From assembly GCA_945871005.1 (NCBI GenBank), contig CAMBUJ010000002.1, positions 1 to 57,277 of the forward strand: 57,277 nt of DNA, read 5' to 3'. Below are positions 8,106-17,900 of this stretch, piece after piece. The number at the start of each line of letters is the position of its first letter. Position 1 is the stretch's first letter. The position numbers were made by a program, and so were the translations under genes. Origin of the DNA: Opitutus sp. GAS368. Lineage in GTDB: Bacteria > Verrucomicrobiota > Verrucomicrobiia > Opitutales > Opitutaceae. The notes beneath the pieces are model-generated. The model made no database searches, was not told where the DNA came from, and saw nothing but the letters and a program-made list of their open reading frames with translations.

Positions 8106-9596
8106 ATGCCCTCCGTCAACCAATCCGAAATCAACGTCCTCGCCTGGAAAGCCTGCGACACCTTTCGCGGCACCCTCGACCCTTCCGACTACAAGAACTA
8201 CATCCTCGTCTCCCTCTTCTTAAAATACATCAGCGACGTCATCAAAGACCACCGCGCAGCCTACCTGCTCGAATACGCCGGTGACGAAGCCCGTGTTGCC
8301 CGTCGCCTCGCCCGCGAGCGCTTCCTCCTTCCCGATGGGGCCGACTTCGACAGCCTCTACGCCCAGCGCAACGAGGCCGACATTGGCCAACGCATCAACC
8401 TCGCCCTCGAAAAGATCGAGGAAGCCAACAAGGCCAAACTCGAAGGCGTGTTCCGCGAGGTAGACTTCAACTCCGAGGGCAAGCTCGGCCAGACCCGCGA
8501 CCGCAACACCCGTATCAAGGGCCTGCTTGAAGTGTTCGCCGACCCCAAGCTCGACCTGCGCCCCTCCACCGTCGGAGACGAGGACGTGATCGGCAACGTC
8601 TATGAATACCTGCTCGAACGTTTCGCTTCCGACGCCGGTAAAAAAGCCGGTGAATTCTACACCCCCGGCCAGGTTTCCTCGCTCCTCGCCCGCCTGCTCA
8701 AACCCAAAAAAGGCGACACCCTCTGCGACCCCACCTGCGGCTCCGGCTCCCTCCTCATCAAGGTCGGTCGCCAGGCCGACGCCCGCGACTTCGCCCTCTT
8801 CGGCCAAGAGAGCAACGGCACCACCCACGCCCTCTGCCGCATGAACATGTTCCTGCACGGCATGGACAGCTTCCGCATCGAGTGGGGCGACACCTTGCGC
8901 AATCCCCGCCTCGTCGAGGGTGACCGCCTCATGCAGTTCGACATCGTCGTCGCCAATCCGCCCTTCTCGCTCGACCAGTGGGGCATCGAGGACGCCGAGG
9001 CCGACCCCTTCCACCGCTATCACCGGGGCCTCCCGCCTAAGGGCAAAGGCGACTACGCCTTCATTACCCACATGATCGAGACCGCCCGCGCTAGCACCGG
9101 CCGCATCGGCGTGGTCGTCCCCCACGGCGTGCTGTTTCGTGGTGCCGCCGAGGGCCGCATCCGCCAAAAACTCATCCAGGAAAACCTCCTCGAAGCCGTC
9201 ATCGGCCTGCCCGCCAACCTCTTCTTCGGCACCGGCATCCCCGCCGCCATCCTCCTCTTCAACAAGGGTAAAACCCACGGTGACGTGCTCTTCATCGACG
9301 CCTCCCGCGAGTTCGCCGACGCCAAGAACCAAAACCTCCTCACCGAGGCCCACCTCGACAAAATCGTCGCCACCTACACCGCCTTCCAGTCGGTCGATAA
9401 ATACGCCTACCGCGCCACCGCCCAGGAGATCGCCGACAACGACTTCAATCTCAACATCCCCCGCTACGTTGATACCTTTGAGGAAGAGGCCGAGATCGAC
9501 CTCGGGGCCGTTAAACAGGAGATTGCCCAACTGGAAAACGAACTCGTCGTCGTCCGCCAAAAGATGGACAGCTACCTCAAGGAGCTCGGGCTATGA
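8106..9596 (+). CDS. hsdM: Type I restriction-modification methyltransferase HsdM
   Basis: This 496-residue N6-adenine methyltransferase has the SAM-binding motif DPTCGSGSLL at residues ~208-217 and the catalytic NPPF at ~284-287. The N-terminal ~150 residues match the HsdM helical domain (NVLAWKACDTFRG...YKNYILVSLFLKYISD region), and GEFYTP precedes the SAM motif as usual. It modifies the same site that HsdR cuts, guided by HsdS. The stop overlaps the start of the next gene in ATGA, so the two are translationally coupled. Length and motifs indicate an active enzyme. Confidence 0.95.
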   Translation: MPSVNQSEINVLAWKACDTFRGTLDPSDYKNYILVSLFLKYISDVIKDHRAAYLLEYAGDEARVARRLARERFLLPDGADFDSLYAQRNEADIGQRINLALEKIEEANKAKLEGVFREVDFNSEGKLGQTRDRNTRIKGLLEVFADPKLDLRPSTVGDEDVIGNVYEYLLERFASDAGKKAGEFYTPGQVSSLLARLLKPKKGDTLCDPTCGSGSLLIKVGRQADARDFALFGQESNGTTHALCRMNMFLHGMDSFRIEWGDTLRNPRLVEGDRLMQFDIVVANPPFSLDQWGIEDAEADPFHRYHRGLPPKGKGDYAFITHMIETARASTGRIGVVVPHGVLFRGAAEGRIRQKLIQENLLEAVIGLPANLFFGTGIPAAILLFNKGKTHGDVLFIDASREFADAKNQNLLTEAHLDKIVATYTAFQSVDKYAYRATAQEIADNDFNLNIPRYVDTFEEEAEIDLGAVKQEIAQLENELVVVRQKMDSYLKELGL

Positions 9597-10426
9597 ACGA
9601 CACCACCTCGGCCAATTCTAGCAGAATCGAGGCAATCATTGAAGCCGCACTGGCCAAACAGGCAAAGTATGGATCTTGGGCACTGGAGACGTCACTGACC
9701 AACGCATGGATGGTCGAGTTGAATGCAGCCGGGGTGACACGACCAAACACGGATGAATCCGCAGTCATGTTTAATTGCCATGAATTCCACGGTGCCCGGG
9801 AAACCGCCCACGGAGACATTGGAATCTTGGTGAAGCTCACTATGCCAGACGGTCGTAGCGTCAAAGGCTTTACGGCTATCGAAGCCAAACGCTCCCAAAA
9901 CACCGGTGAGAAATACTCCGAGCTAAAGTTCGACCAGCTTGAGCGCCATCTGAAACACACCGCCCATCACCATGTGCTACTTTACTCTAAGCAAAGCGTG
10001 ATGCTTCCCAGTGGCGGAACCGCAGTTCATGCTGTGCTAGTTCCTACGCGTCTCGTCTTAGCGTTGCAGGATAAAACCGCTATTTTGGAAAATGCCGGCA
10101 TTCGGTTCGGAGCCCAACTGGAACGTATGTTTTTGGGCCATGATCTTGATTTTTCCAAAGACACTGTGGCTGCCGTTCTCAACGGAAAAAAGCCTTACCG
10201 CAGCCTGCTGACAGCTCATTTTTCTTATTCCAAAGATAGTCCAGATGATGGGGACATGGTGCCGAGCTCTAACTGTTACCGAAAACTCACCAAGGCAACC
10301 CTTGCCCAGTCGTCCTACTCGAAAGCCACAACCGAACGGCATATTCGAATTGGCGAACAACCGGGTGATTCCGTTTCGTTACTACCTGACCCTAAATCAG
10401 CCCGTAGAGGAGGCCCATCCCGATGA
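9593..10426 (+). CDS. Putative PD-(D/E)XK-fold protein coupled to hsdM
   Basis: I cannot assign a named family to this 277-residue protein. Residues 75-99 (GDIGILVK, then TAIEAKRSQ) give the Asp-x(n)-Glu-x-Lys pattern expected of a PD-(D/E)XK nuclease-like fold, with Asp75, Glu97 and Lys99 as candidates. A conserved-looking SELKFDQLERH helix follows. The start overlaps the hsdM stop by 4 nt and its own stop overlaps rhuM by 4 nt, so it is an integral operon member. It might be a second nuclease or a modulator of the type I complex. The nuclease reading is an inference from the motif only. Confidence 0.55.
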   Translation: MNDTTSANSSRIEAIIEAALAKQAKYGSWALETSLTNAWMVELNAAGVTRPNTDESAVMFNCHEFHGARETAHGDIGILVKLTMPDGRSVKGFTAIEAKRSQNTGEKYSELKFDQLERHLKHTAHHHVLLYSKQSVMLPSGGTAVHAVLVPTRLVLALQDKTAILENAGIRFGAQLERMFLGHDLDFSKDTVAAVLNGKKPYRSLLTAHFSYSKDSPDDGDMVPSSNCYRKLTKATLAQSSYSKATTERHIRIGEQPGDSVSLLPDPKSARRGGPSR

Positions 10427-11466
10427 ACGACCCTGGCGAACTCCTTCTTTTTCAAACTGAGGACGGGCAGACGCGGATCGACGTCCGCCTCGTCGGCGAA
10501 ACCGTCTGGCTCTCCGCCGGGCAGATCGCAGACCTCTTCCAGCGCGACAAATCCACCATCTCCCGTCACATCCAAAATGTTTTTGATGAAGGAGAACTGA
10601 AGCCGGAGGGAACTGTTGCACTTTTTGCAACAGTTCAAAGTGAGGGCGGACGCGAGGTCACCCGCGACATCGAGCACTACTCCCTCGATGTCATCATCTC
10701 CGTCGGCTACCGGGTAAAATCCCATCGCGGCGTCCAGTTCCGCGTTTGGGCCACCCAACAGCTCCGCGATTACCTCGTTAAAGGCTTCGTGCTCAATGAC
10801 GAGAAATTCAAGCAGGGCAAGGCCAGCAACTACTTCGACCTGCTTCTCGCCCGCATCCGCGACATCCGGTCATCGGAAAAGGAGTTCTGGCGAAAAGTGC
10901 TGGAGATCTACGCCACCAGCATCGACTACGATCCCCGTGCCGCGCCCTCGCAGCAGTTCTTCTGCACAGTGCAAAACAAGATGCACTGGGCCATCCACCG
11001 CCACACCGCCGCTGAGCTGATCGCTGAGCGCGCCGACGCCGGTAAACCGCACATGGGCCTGACCGGCTGGCCCAAGGGTCAAGCCGCTCCGCGCAAGTCC
11101 GACATCGCCATTGCCAAAAATTATCTAACCGCTGAGGAGCTGAACCAGCTCAACCTCATCGTCGCCGCCTACCTCGATTTCGCCGCGCTCCAGGCCACCA
11201 ACCAACGGCCCATGTATATGCGCGACTGGATCACCAAGCTCGACCAGTTCATCCAGCTCAGCGAACGCGAGATCCTCACCCACGCCGGCAAGATCACCGC
11301 CGAGGCCGCCCGCGCCCTGGCCGAACAAGAATACGTAAAATACCGCCGCACTCTCGACGCCCAGCCGTCACCGGTGGAGGTGCATTTCGACGAAGCCGTA
11401 AAAAAAGCGAAACAGTTGGCGCAGCCGAAGAAGAAGTCGGGGAAGAACGCGGAGGGCGGGCAATGA
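10423..11466 (+). CDS. rhuM: RhuM-family protein
   Basis: This 347-residue protein belongs to the RhuM (virulence RhuM-like) family. The N-terminal part has a helix-turn-helix-like segment (LSAGQIADLFQRDKSTISRH, residues ~28-47) and the conserved HYSLDVIISVGYRVKS and FRVWATQQLRDYL blocks. The rest is helical, with a basic Lys-rich C-terminus. RhuM genes are repeatedly found inside type I restriction operons between hsdM and hsdS; their function is not settled. It overlaps both neighbours by 4 nt. The HTH suggests DNA binding or regulation of the locus. Confidence 0.85.
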   Translation: MNDPGELLLFQTEDGQTRIDVRLVGETVWLSAGQIADLFQRDKSTISRHIQNVFDEGELKPEGTVALFATVQSEGGREVTRDIEHYSLDVIISVGYRVKSHRGVQFRVWATQQLRDYLVKGFVLNDEKFKQGKASNYFDLLLARIRDIRSSEKEFWRKVLEIYATSIDYDPRAAPSQQFFCTVQNKMHWAIHRHTAAELIAERADAGKPHMGLTGWPKGQAAPRKSDIAIAKNYLTAEELNQLNLIVAAYLDFAALQATNQRPMYMRDWITKLDQFIQLSEREILTHAGKITAEAARALAEQEYVKYRRTLDAQPSPVEVHFDEAVKKAKQLAQPKKKSGKNAEGGQ

Positions 11467-12653
11467 AACGTAATTGGCCATACTCACCTCTCGGTGAACT
11501 CGTTAAAATGCGCTCGGGCGGAACGCCATCACGAGAAAATCTCGCATATTGGAACGGCACGATACCATGGTTTTCCGGTAAAGATCTTAAGTCTTTCTAC
11601 CTCAGAGACTCTATAGAACACATCGCCGAGAATGCTGTAGGGAAAGGAACGCGGACAGTCGGCGCTGGTGCTCTCTTGGTATTGGTACGCGGCATGACGC
11701 TCATGAAGGAGGTACCGGTGGGAGTCACACTACGAGACGCGTCCTTCAATCAGGACGTGAAGGCACTTCTTCCTGATCCAAAAAAAATGGAAGTGCGATT
11801 CCTCGGCTACTTTCTTCGCTGTGAAAACCATCGGTTGAGGAATTGTGTAACCACAGCCGGTCACGGGACGGGGCGCCTACCTTTAGAGTCATTGGCAGAG
11901 TATCCCATTCCAACGCCCCCGCTCCCCGAACAACAAAAGATCGCCGACATCCTCGGCACGTGGGATGAGGCGCTGGAGAAACTCGACGCGCTCATCGCCG
12001 CCCAAGACCGCCGCAAACAGGCCCTCATGCAGCAACTGCTCACCGGTCAACGTCGATTGCCGGGGTTTAGCAAGCCATGGACGCACGCCAAACTAGGAGA
12101 CCTTTTCGAAAACCGAACCGAACCCAACCGACTCGATCTTACGCTACTATCGATCACTGCGGACCGAGGAGTTATCCGTCGCGATACCTTGGTGAAGCGC
12201 GACACCTCGTCAGAGGATAAATCAAAATATCTCCGCATAGCCCCAGGCGACATTGGCTACAACACGATGCGCATGTGGCAGGGTGTATCCGCGCTGTCTT
12301 CGCTGGAAGGCATCGTCAGTCCGGCCTACACGATTTGTGTCCCGACGAACCGCATAGACGGTAAGTTCGCCGCCCATTTCTTTAAACTCCCGCACACCAT
12401 TTCTCTGTTTCACCGACACTCACAGGGCCTGGTCGATGATACGCTGAACCTAAAATTTCATCACTTCGCTACCATCGAAGTCACCATCCCTGCTGACACA
12501 GCAGAACAGCGTAAGATTGCGTCGATCCTACATACCACTGACTCCGAACTTCGCATCCTCCACCAGCAACGCACCGCGCTAGACCAACAAAAACGCGGCC
12601 TGATGCAGCACCTCTTGACCGGCCGCATTCGCGTAAAAACCACTTCATCTTAA
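11463..12653 (+). CDS. hsdS: Type I specificity subunit HsdS, full length
   Basis: This 396-residue protein has two target-recognition domains, each followed by a conserved long helix. The first half starts WPYSPLGELVKMRSGGTPS and ends at PLPEQQKIADILGTWDEALE (~155-175). The second starts about residue 200 and ends at AEQRKIASILHTTDSEL (~355-370). HsdS reads the bipartite DNA site for both HsdM and HsdR. It overlaps rhuM by 4 nt and lies 4 nt before the HAD gene. Composition is slightly less GC-rich than hsdM and hsdR, which is common for recombining recognition domains. Confidence 0.93.
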   Translation: MKRNWPYSPLGELVKMRSGGTPSRENLAYWNGTIPWFSGKDLKSFYLRDSIEHIAENAVGKGTRTVGAGALLVLVRGMTLMKEVPVGVTLRDASFNQDVKALLPDPKKMEVRFLGYFLRCENHRLRNCVTTAGHGTGRLPLESLAEYPIPTPPLPEQQKIADILGTWDEALEKLDALIAAQDRRKQALMQQLLTGQRRLPGFSKPWTHAKLGDLFENRTEPNRLDLTLLSITADRGVIRRDTLVKRDTSSEDKSKYLRIAPGDIGYNTMRMWQGVSALSSLEGIVSPAYTICVPTNRIDGKFAAHFFKLPHTISLFHRHSQGLVDDTLNLKFHHFATIEVTIPADTAEQRKIASILHTTDSELRILHQQRTALDQQKRGLMQHLLTGRIRVKTTSS

Positions 12654-12657
12654 CATC

Positions 12658-13602
12658 ATGGCAAAAAAACTTACTCGCATGGCCATCGCCTATGATTTCG
12701 ATGGCACCCTCGCTCCCGGCAACATGCAGGAGCACTCCTTCATCCCTAATTTAGGCACCACCAAGGAAGAGTTTTGGAAAGAGGTAAAAGCCTACGCCAA
12801 GGATCAGGACATGGACGAGATCCTGGCCTACATGCGTCTCATGCTCCACAAGGCCAGCTATGCCCAAGTCAGCGTAACCAAAGACAGCTTTCGTAAGCAC
12901 GGACGTCGCATTCAGTTTTTCCCCGTTATCAACGATTGGTTTGCTCGCATCAACGCTTATGGCCGTGCCCACGAAATCCGCATTGAGCACTACATCATCT
13001 CCTCCGGTCTCCGGGAGATGATCGAAGGCACATCGATCTATAAGGAATTCGATTACGTTTTCGCATCGGGTTTCGCCTACGACTCCAACGACGTGGCCAT
13101 CTGGCCCGCGCTTGCGGTAAATTACACGAACAAGACCCAACATCTTTTCCGCATCAATCGCGGCATCAAAAACGCCTACGACAATGCCACAATCAACACG
13201 GTGCAGGCGGAAGACGAATGCTACATTCCGCTTCAACGCATGATTTACATCGGCGATGGCGAAACCGATGTGCCGTGCATGTCACTTTTGCGCAATCAAG
13301 GCGGGACGGCTATCGCGGTTTACAACCCACAGAAACGTAAAACGAAGCAGATCGCCCAAGACTTGATTGATAATGGTCGGGCCGATTTCTCAATGGCCGC
13401 AGACTACTCCGACGGCCTGCTTTTAGACCAAACCGTCAAAGCCGTCATCGACCGCACTGCCGCCGAAGTGCGCTTACAGAACATCAAGCGCGGACGCAGT
13501 CCCCGTAAGACCGCCTCACCAGCGGACGAACGCACCGGCGTGGAAGAAGCAGAAATTACGCTGCCGGCGAAATCCCCCGTTCACAATCCTAGATCAAACT
13601 AG
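12658..13602 (+). CDS. HAD-superfamily phosphatase in the defence operon
   Basis: This 314-residue soluble protein carries HAD phosphatase motifs: motif I DFDGTLA starting at residue 13 (nucleophile Asp13 and Asp15), motif II Ser in IISSGL at ~119-124, and motif IV GDGETD at ~199-204. A large helical cap sits between motifs I and II. The last ~45 residues are basic and Pro/Lys-rich. The substrate is unknown. It starts 4 nt after hsdS and ends 8 nt before the SLATT gene, so it is co-expressed with a SLATT and a nucleotidyltransferase gene. It could act on a nucleotide made by that enzyme, but this is an inference. Confidence 0.85.
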   Translation: MAKKLTRMAIAYDFDGTLAPGNMQEHSFIPNLGTTKEEFWKEVKAYAKDQDMDEILAYMRLMLHKASYAQVSVTKDSFRKHGRRIQFFPVINDWFARINAYGRAHEIRIEHYIISSGLREMIEGTSIYKEFDYVFASGFAYDSNDVAIWPALAVNYTNKTQHLFRINRGIKNAYDNATINTVQAEDECYIPLQRMIYIGDGETDVPCMSLLRNQGGTAIAVYNPQKRKTKQIAQDLIDNGRADFSMAADYSDGLLLDQTVKAVIDRTAAEVRLQNIKRGRSPRKTASPADERTGVEEAEITLPAKSPVHNPRSN

Positions 13603-13610
13603 AAGCGTCC

Positions 13611-14114
13611 ATGAATACGATTATTGGTGAACTTAAGGCGGAGGCTGAGCGCCTAGAATGGGACTCCCTTTACACGATGAAAGGGCACTTCAACGCGGCC
13701 ATGTTCTGGAACATCGCTCACTACTCGCTAGGGCTTGCCGCAGTCGGGTTCGGTGCTCTCGCCGGTCAGCAATTCGTCAACGACCACAACGTCGTTGCTT
13801 CGGTAATCACCGCGATCTCCGCCGCGCTTACCGCAGTAATCACCTTCCTCAAACCATCCGAGAAAGCCCAGCCCCACCACGAATCGGGCGTATTCTGCTC
13901 CGAGATCAAACGTAAGGCACGCATGTTTCAAAACATCTCGGCCGCACTCGAAACAGATGCTCGCGTGCTCCAACAGGAGCTAAACGAGTTGGTGGCCTCG
14001 TATCACGAGCATCAAAGAACGGCACCGCCGGTGCCTTGGATCGCGTATCAGATTACCCGGAGCGGCGTCCGCAAGGGCGAGCACACCTATAATGAAAAAG
14101 GGGAGAAAAAATGA
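13611..14114 (+). CDS. SLATT-domain membrane protein, putative effector
   Basis: This 167-residue protein has the SLATT layout: a short N-terminal helix, two membrane helices (about residues 31-52 and 60-80), then a cytoplasmic helical tail. The family is known from computational work on nucleotide-based conflict systems, where it is predicted to form a membrane pore when a second messenger is made. Its stop overlaps the ATG of the nucleotidyltransferase by 4 nt (ATGA), so the two are coupled. Membrane damage on activation is inferred, not shown by the sequence. Confidence 0.8.
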   Translation: MNTIIGELKAEAERLEWDSLYTMKGHFNAAMFWNIAHYSLGLAAVGFGALAGQQFVNDHNVVASVITAISAALTAVITFLKPSEKAQPHHESGVFCSEIKRKARMFQNISAALETDARVLQQELNELVASYHEHQRTAPPVPWIAYQITRSGVRKGEHTYNEKGEKK

Positions 14115-14929
14115 GCGCCAACGGTTATATCACGCGGCTCGCCGCCGAAGCCCACGTTCGAGAATTAGAAGATGTGAACATCGGGCGATCATTGGAAACG
14201 CTTCGAACCAAAATCGATCAACACTTTGCAGGCACCCTGCTCACCGGAAAGCCGGTGAAGAGTCACTTCGCTTTTGGTTCATACACACGCGGCACGATGT
14301 TGCCGCGAAGCATGGATGCTGAGTCGGACATCGACTACATGATCGTTTTTTCCGACTCCGATGCAAAGCCCCAAGCCTATCTGGATCGCCTCCGCCGCTT
14401 TGTCGAAGCCCGTTATCCGCGTTCCGATATTGCCCAGTCCACGCCTACCATCGTTCTATCGCTGAACCACATTAGGTTCGAATTGGTTCCTGCTATTGAA
14501 GGGCTTTGGGGTGGACTAAAAATCCCACTGCGATCCAGCGGATATCAATCGTGGCAGGACACCGAACCCAATGCGTTCAACGCACGGCTCACGGAGAAGA
14601 ATAAAAACTACAGTAACCTTATCAAACCCTTGGTGCGCCTGCTCAAGTATTGGAACGCACGCAACGGATATCCCTTTGAATCCTACAAGCTTGAACAAGA
14701 CATTGTGAATCACACTCCACTCGGCGTAATCCTCTTGGGAGGAAACCTATGGAGTCTTCTTGCCAGCTTTGTAGAGGATTTAAGCCCTTCGTGGGGTGAC
14801 CCAGCATTCAAGCGTGAAGCCATCACACGCGCCCAGAACTTAGTCTCAGAAATCAAAGCCCACGAAAGCCGCACGGAAGAATACCAAGCTCAACGAAAAA
14901 TTGAGCGTTTACTACCGCCAATCGGCTGA
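14111..14929 (+). CDS. CD-NTase-like (SMODS-type) nucleotidyltransferase
   Basis: This 272-residue protein has the polymerase-beta-like nucleotidyltransferase core of the SMODS/OAS group: Gly56-Ser57 in FGSYTRGT, the metal-binding pair Asp73 and Asp75 in ESDIDYM, and a third acidic residue Glu124 in RFELVPAI. A helical OAS1-like domain follows, with the typical LVRLLKYWN segment at ~176-184. Such enzymes make cyclic or linear oligonucleotide signals in CBASS-type anti-phage systems. All catalytic residues are present. It is coupled to a SLATT gene upstream and lies 10 nt before hsdR. No Cap2/Cap3 ubiquitin-like partners are seen. Confidence 0.85.
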   Translation: MSANGYITRLAAEAHVRELEDVNIGRSLETLRTKIDQHFAGTLLTGKPVKSHFAFGSYTRGTMLPRSMDAESDIDYMIVFSDSDAKPQAYLDRLRRFVEARYPRSDIAQSTPTIVLSLNHIRFELVPAIEGLWGGLKIPLRSSGYQSWQDTEPNAFNARLTEKNKNYSNLIKPLVRLLKYWNARNGYPFESYKLEQDIVNHTPLGVILLGGNLWSLLASFVEDLSPSWGDPAFKREAITRAQNLVSEIKAHESRTEEYQAQRKIERLLPPIG

Positions 14930-14939
14930 CGTCTACGCC

Positions 14940-17900
14940 ATGAACACCCCCAACTTCCTCGAATCGCACGTCAGCCAGATCCCGGCGATTCAGTTCCTGC
15001 AAAAGCTCGGCTTCGCCTACCTCAATCCCGAGGAGGTGGCCGTTGAGCGGCGCGGGAAACTGGGGCACGTGCTTCTGGAAACGGTCCTGGCCACCCAGCT
15101 ACGCCGGATCAACCGGGTCCGCGCCAAGGGCCGCGAACTGCCGTTCACCGACGATGCCATCGCTCAGGCCATCGAAAAACTGCGCAGCGTCCCGTTCGAT
15201 GGCCTCTGCCGCACCAGTGAAAAGCTCTACGACTTGCTCACCCTCGGCGTGAGCATCGACCAGACCATCGACGGTGAAACCAAGGGCCGCAGCCTGCGCT
15301 TCATCGACTGGGAACACCCGCATAATAACAGCTTCCACGTCACCGCCGAGTTCAAGGTGGCCCGCACCGCCAGCCACGAAACCCGCCGCCCTGACCTGGT
15401 GTGTTTCGTCAACGGCATTCCGCTGGTCGTCATCGAGTGCAAACGCCGCGACGAAAAAGACGCCCTTCTCGCCGCCATCAAACAGCACCGGCGCAACCAG
15501 GAGGACGCGGAGATTCCTCACCTTTACACCTATGCGCCCGTGCTGCTCGCCCTCAATAAGGACGACGGCAAATACGCCACCACCGGCACCTCGGAAAAGT
15601 TCTGGGCCGAGTGGAAGGAGCTGTATGACTCGACGCCCGAGATCAAGGCGCTGCTAGCCCTGCCCCCTCGCCGGGAGGACCACGACCGGCTCTTCACCGG
15701 CGAATTCACCTATGCCCGCGATTATTTTGAAACCCTCGCTGCTGCCGGTCCTCGTGAGATCACCGGCCAGGACCGCTTGCTGCATGCGCTCTGCCGTCCG
15801 GAGCGGCTGATCGAACTGGTCCGGCAGTTTACCCTTTTCGACGAGGGGGGCACCGTGCGGAAAATCGCGCGGTATCAGCAGTATTTTGCCATCCGCAAGG
15901 CGATGGAGCGCATCCGCCTCAAGGACGCCGAGGGGCGTCGTCGGGGTGGCGTGATCTGGCACACCCAAGGCTCGGGCAAGTCGCTCACCATGGTTATGCT
16001 GGCCAAGGCGCTGGCACTCGATACCGCCATCCCTAATCCGCGTATCGTGCTCGTCACCGACCGGATCGACCTCGACGAGCAAATCTGGAAAACCTTCCAT
16101 CAGTGTGGCAAGGAGCCTGCGCAGGCCAAGACCGGCAAACACCTGATCGAACTGCTGGAGGACGACCGGGTGGCCGTCATCACCACCGTCCTGGATAAGT
16201 TCGGCGCGGCGTCCAAGGCCAACGACTCCTTCCGCAACCTCAACGCCGACCTCTTCGTTTTGGTGGACGAAAGCCACCGCTCCCAATACGGCGAGGCCAA
16301 CATCCGCATGATGAAGGCGCTGCCCAACGCGTGTTTCATCGGCTTCACCGGCACGCCGCTGATGAAGAAGGAGAAAAACACCGCGCAAAAATTCGGCGGC
16401 ATCATCGAGCCGCCCTACACCATCCGCGACGCCGTGGCCGACAAGGCGGTCGTCCCGCTCCTCTACGAAGGCCGCCACATCTTGCAGGAGGTGAACCAGA
16501 AGGCGGTGGACCGCATGTTCGAGGAGTTGTGCGAGGGGCTGAACCCCGAGCAAAAGGCCGACCTCAAGCGCAAGTTCGCCTCCCGCGACGAACTCACCCG
16601 CATCGACAGCCGCCTCTACCTCATAGCTTGGAACGTCTCCCGGCACTTTGCCGACACCTGGAAAGGCTCCGGTTTCAAGGGCCAGCTCACCGCCCCCGGC
16701 AAGCGCGAGGCCTTGTTGATCAAACGCCACCTCGACCAGATGGGTAAAATCACCTCCGAGGTGCTCATCTCCGGTCCCGATGACCGCGAGGGTGAAGGCG
16801 ACACGACGTCCGACGAAAACGTGCAGACCTTCTGGAAGGCGCAGATGGCCAAGCACGGCAACGAGAAGGACTACAACCGCAACGTCATCGAGGCGTTTAA
16901 GAAGGGCGACGACCTCGAGCTGATCATCGTGGTGGACAAGTTGCTCACCGGCTTCGACGCACCGCGCAACATCGTGCTCTACATTGCCCGCAGCCTGAAG
17001 GAGCACACCTTGTTGCAGGCCATCGCCCGCGTGAACCGCCTGCACCCCGGTAAGGATTACGGCTACATCATCGACTACCACGGCGTCATCGGCGAACTCC
17101 ACGACGCGCTGGAACTTTACGGCAAACTCGCCGGCCAGCTCTTCGACGCCGAGGATCTCGAAGGGGCACTGACCGACGTGCGCGAGGAACTCAAGGCGCT
17201 GCCCGCAGCGCACGACGCGGTGTGGGATCTGTTCCGCCACCTGCCCAACAAACAGGACGACGAGGCCTATGTGCTCGCGCTGGAAGATCCACTCACGCGC
17301 GAGGAGTTTTACACCCGGGTTTCCCGGTTCAGCCGCCTGCTCAAGCTCGGCCTATCGACCCTCGCCTGGCTCAACACCGCCGACGCCGCCAAGGTGGAAC
17401 GCTATAAGCGGGACGCGGTGCTTTTCCAAAAAATCCGCGCCTCGGCCAAAATCCGCTACGCCGAGGAAATCGACTACAAGGACTACGAGAAGCAGATCCA
17501 AAAAATGCTCTCGACCTACGTGCAGGCCGACGAGGTGATCCAAATCGTCGCCCCGGTGAACATCTTTGAGCGCGAGGCGTTTCAGGCCGAAGTGGACAAA
17601 GCCACCTCGCCCCGCGCCAAGGCCGACGTCATCGCCAACCGCACCAAGAAGACGATCACGGAAAAGATGGAGGAAGATCCCTTCTTCTACCGTAAACTTT
17701 CCCTGCTGCTGCAACAGGCCATCGAAGACTACAAAGCCCAGCGCATCAGCGAAGCCGAGCTACTCGCCCGCGTTACCGCCGTCATGGAGAAGGTGCGCAA
17801 CGGCCAGCATGACGATACCCCGGCAGCGGTGCGCGACAGCGACCTGGCCAAAGCCTTCTTTGGGGAACTCACCAGCCAGCTCGGCGGTGCCTCGAAAGCG

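Noticed and set aside
8220-9560. Long minus-strand frame opposite hsdM (446 codons)
   Set aside because: Shadow of hsdM: Gly/Val/Glu-rich product typical of antisense frames in GC-rich genes, and no motif.
15654-17240. Long minus-strand frame opposite hsdR (528 codons)
   Set aside because: Shadow of a well-supported hsdR with intact motifs; product is Val/Gly/Glu-rich without domains.
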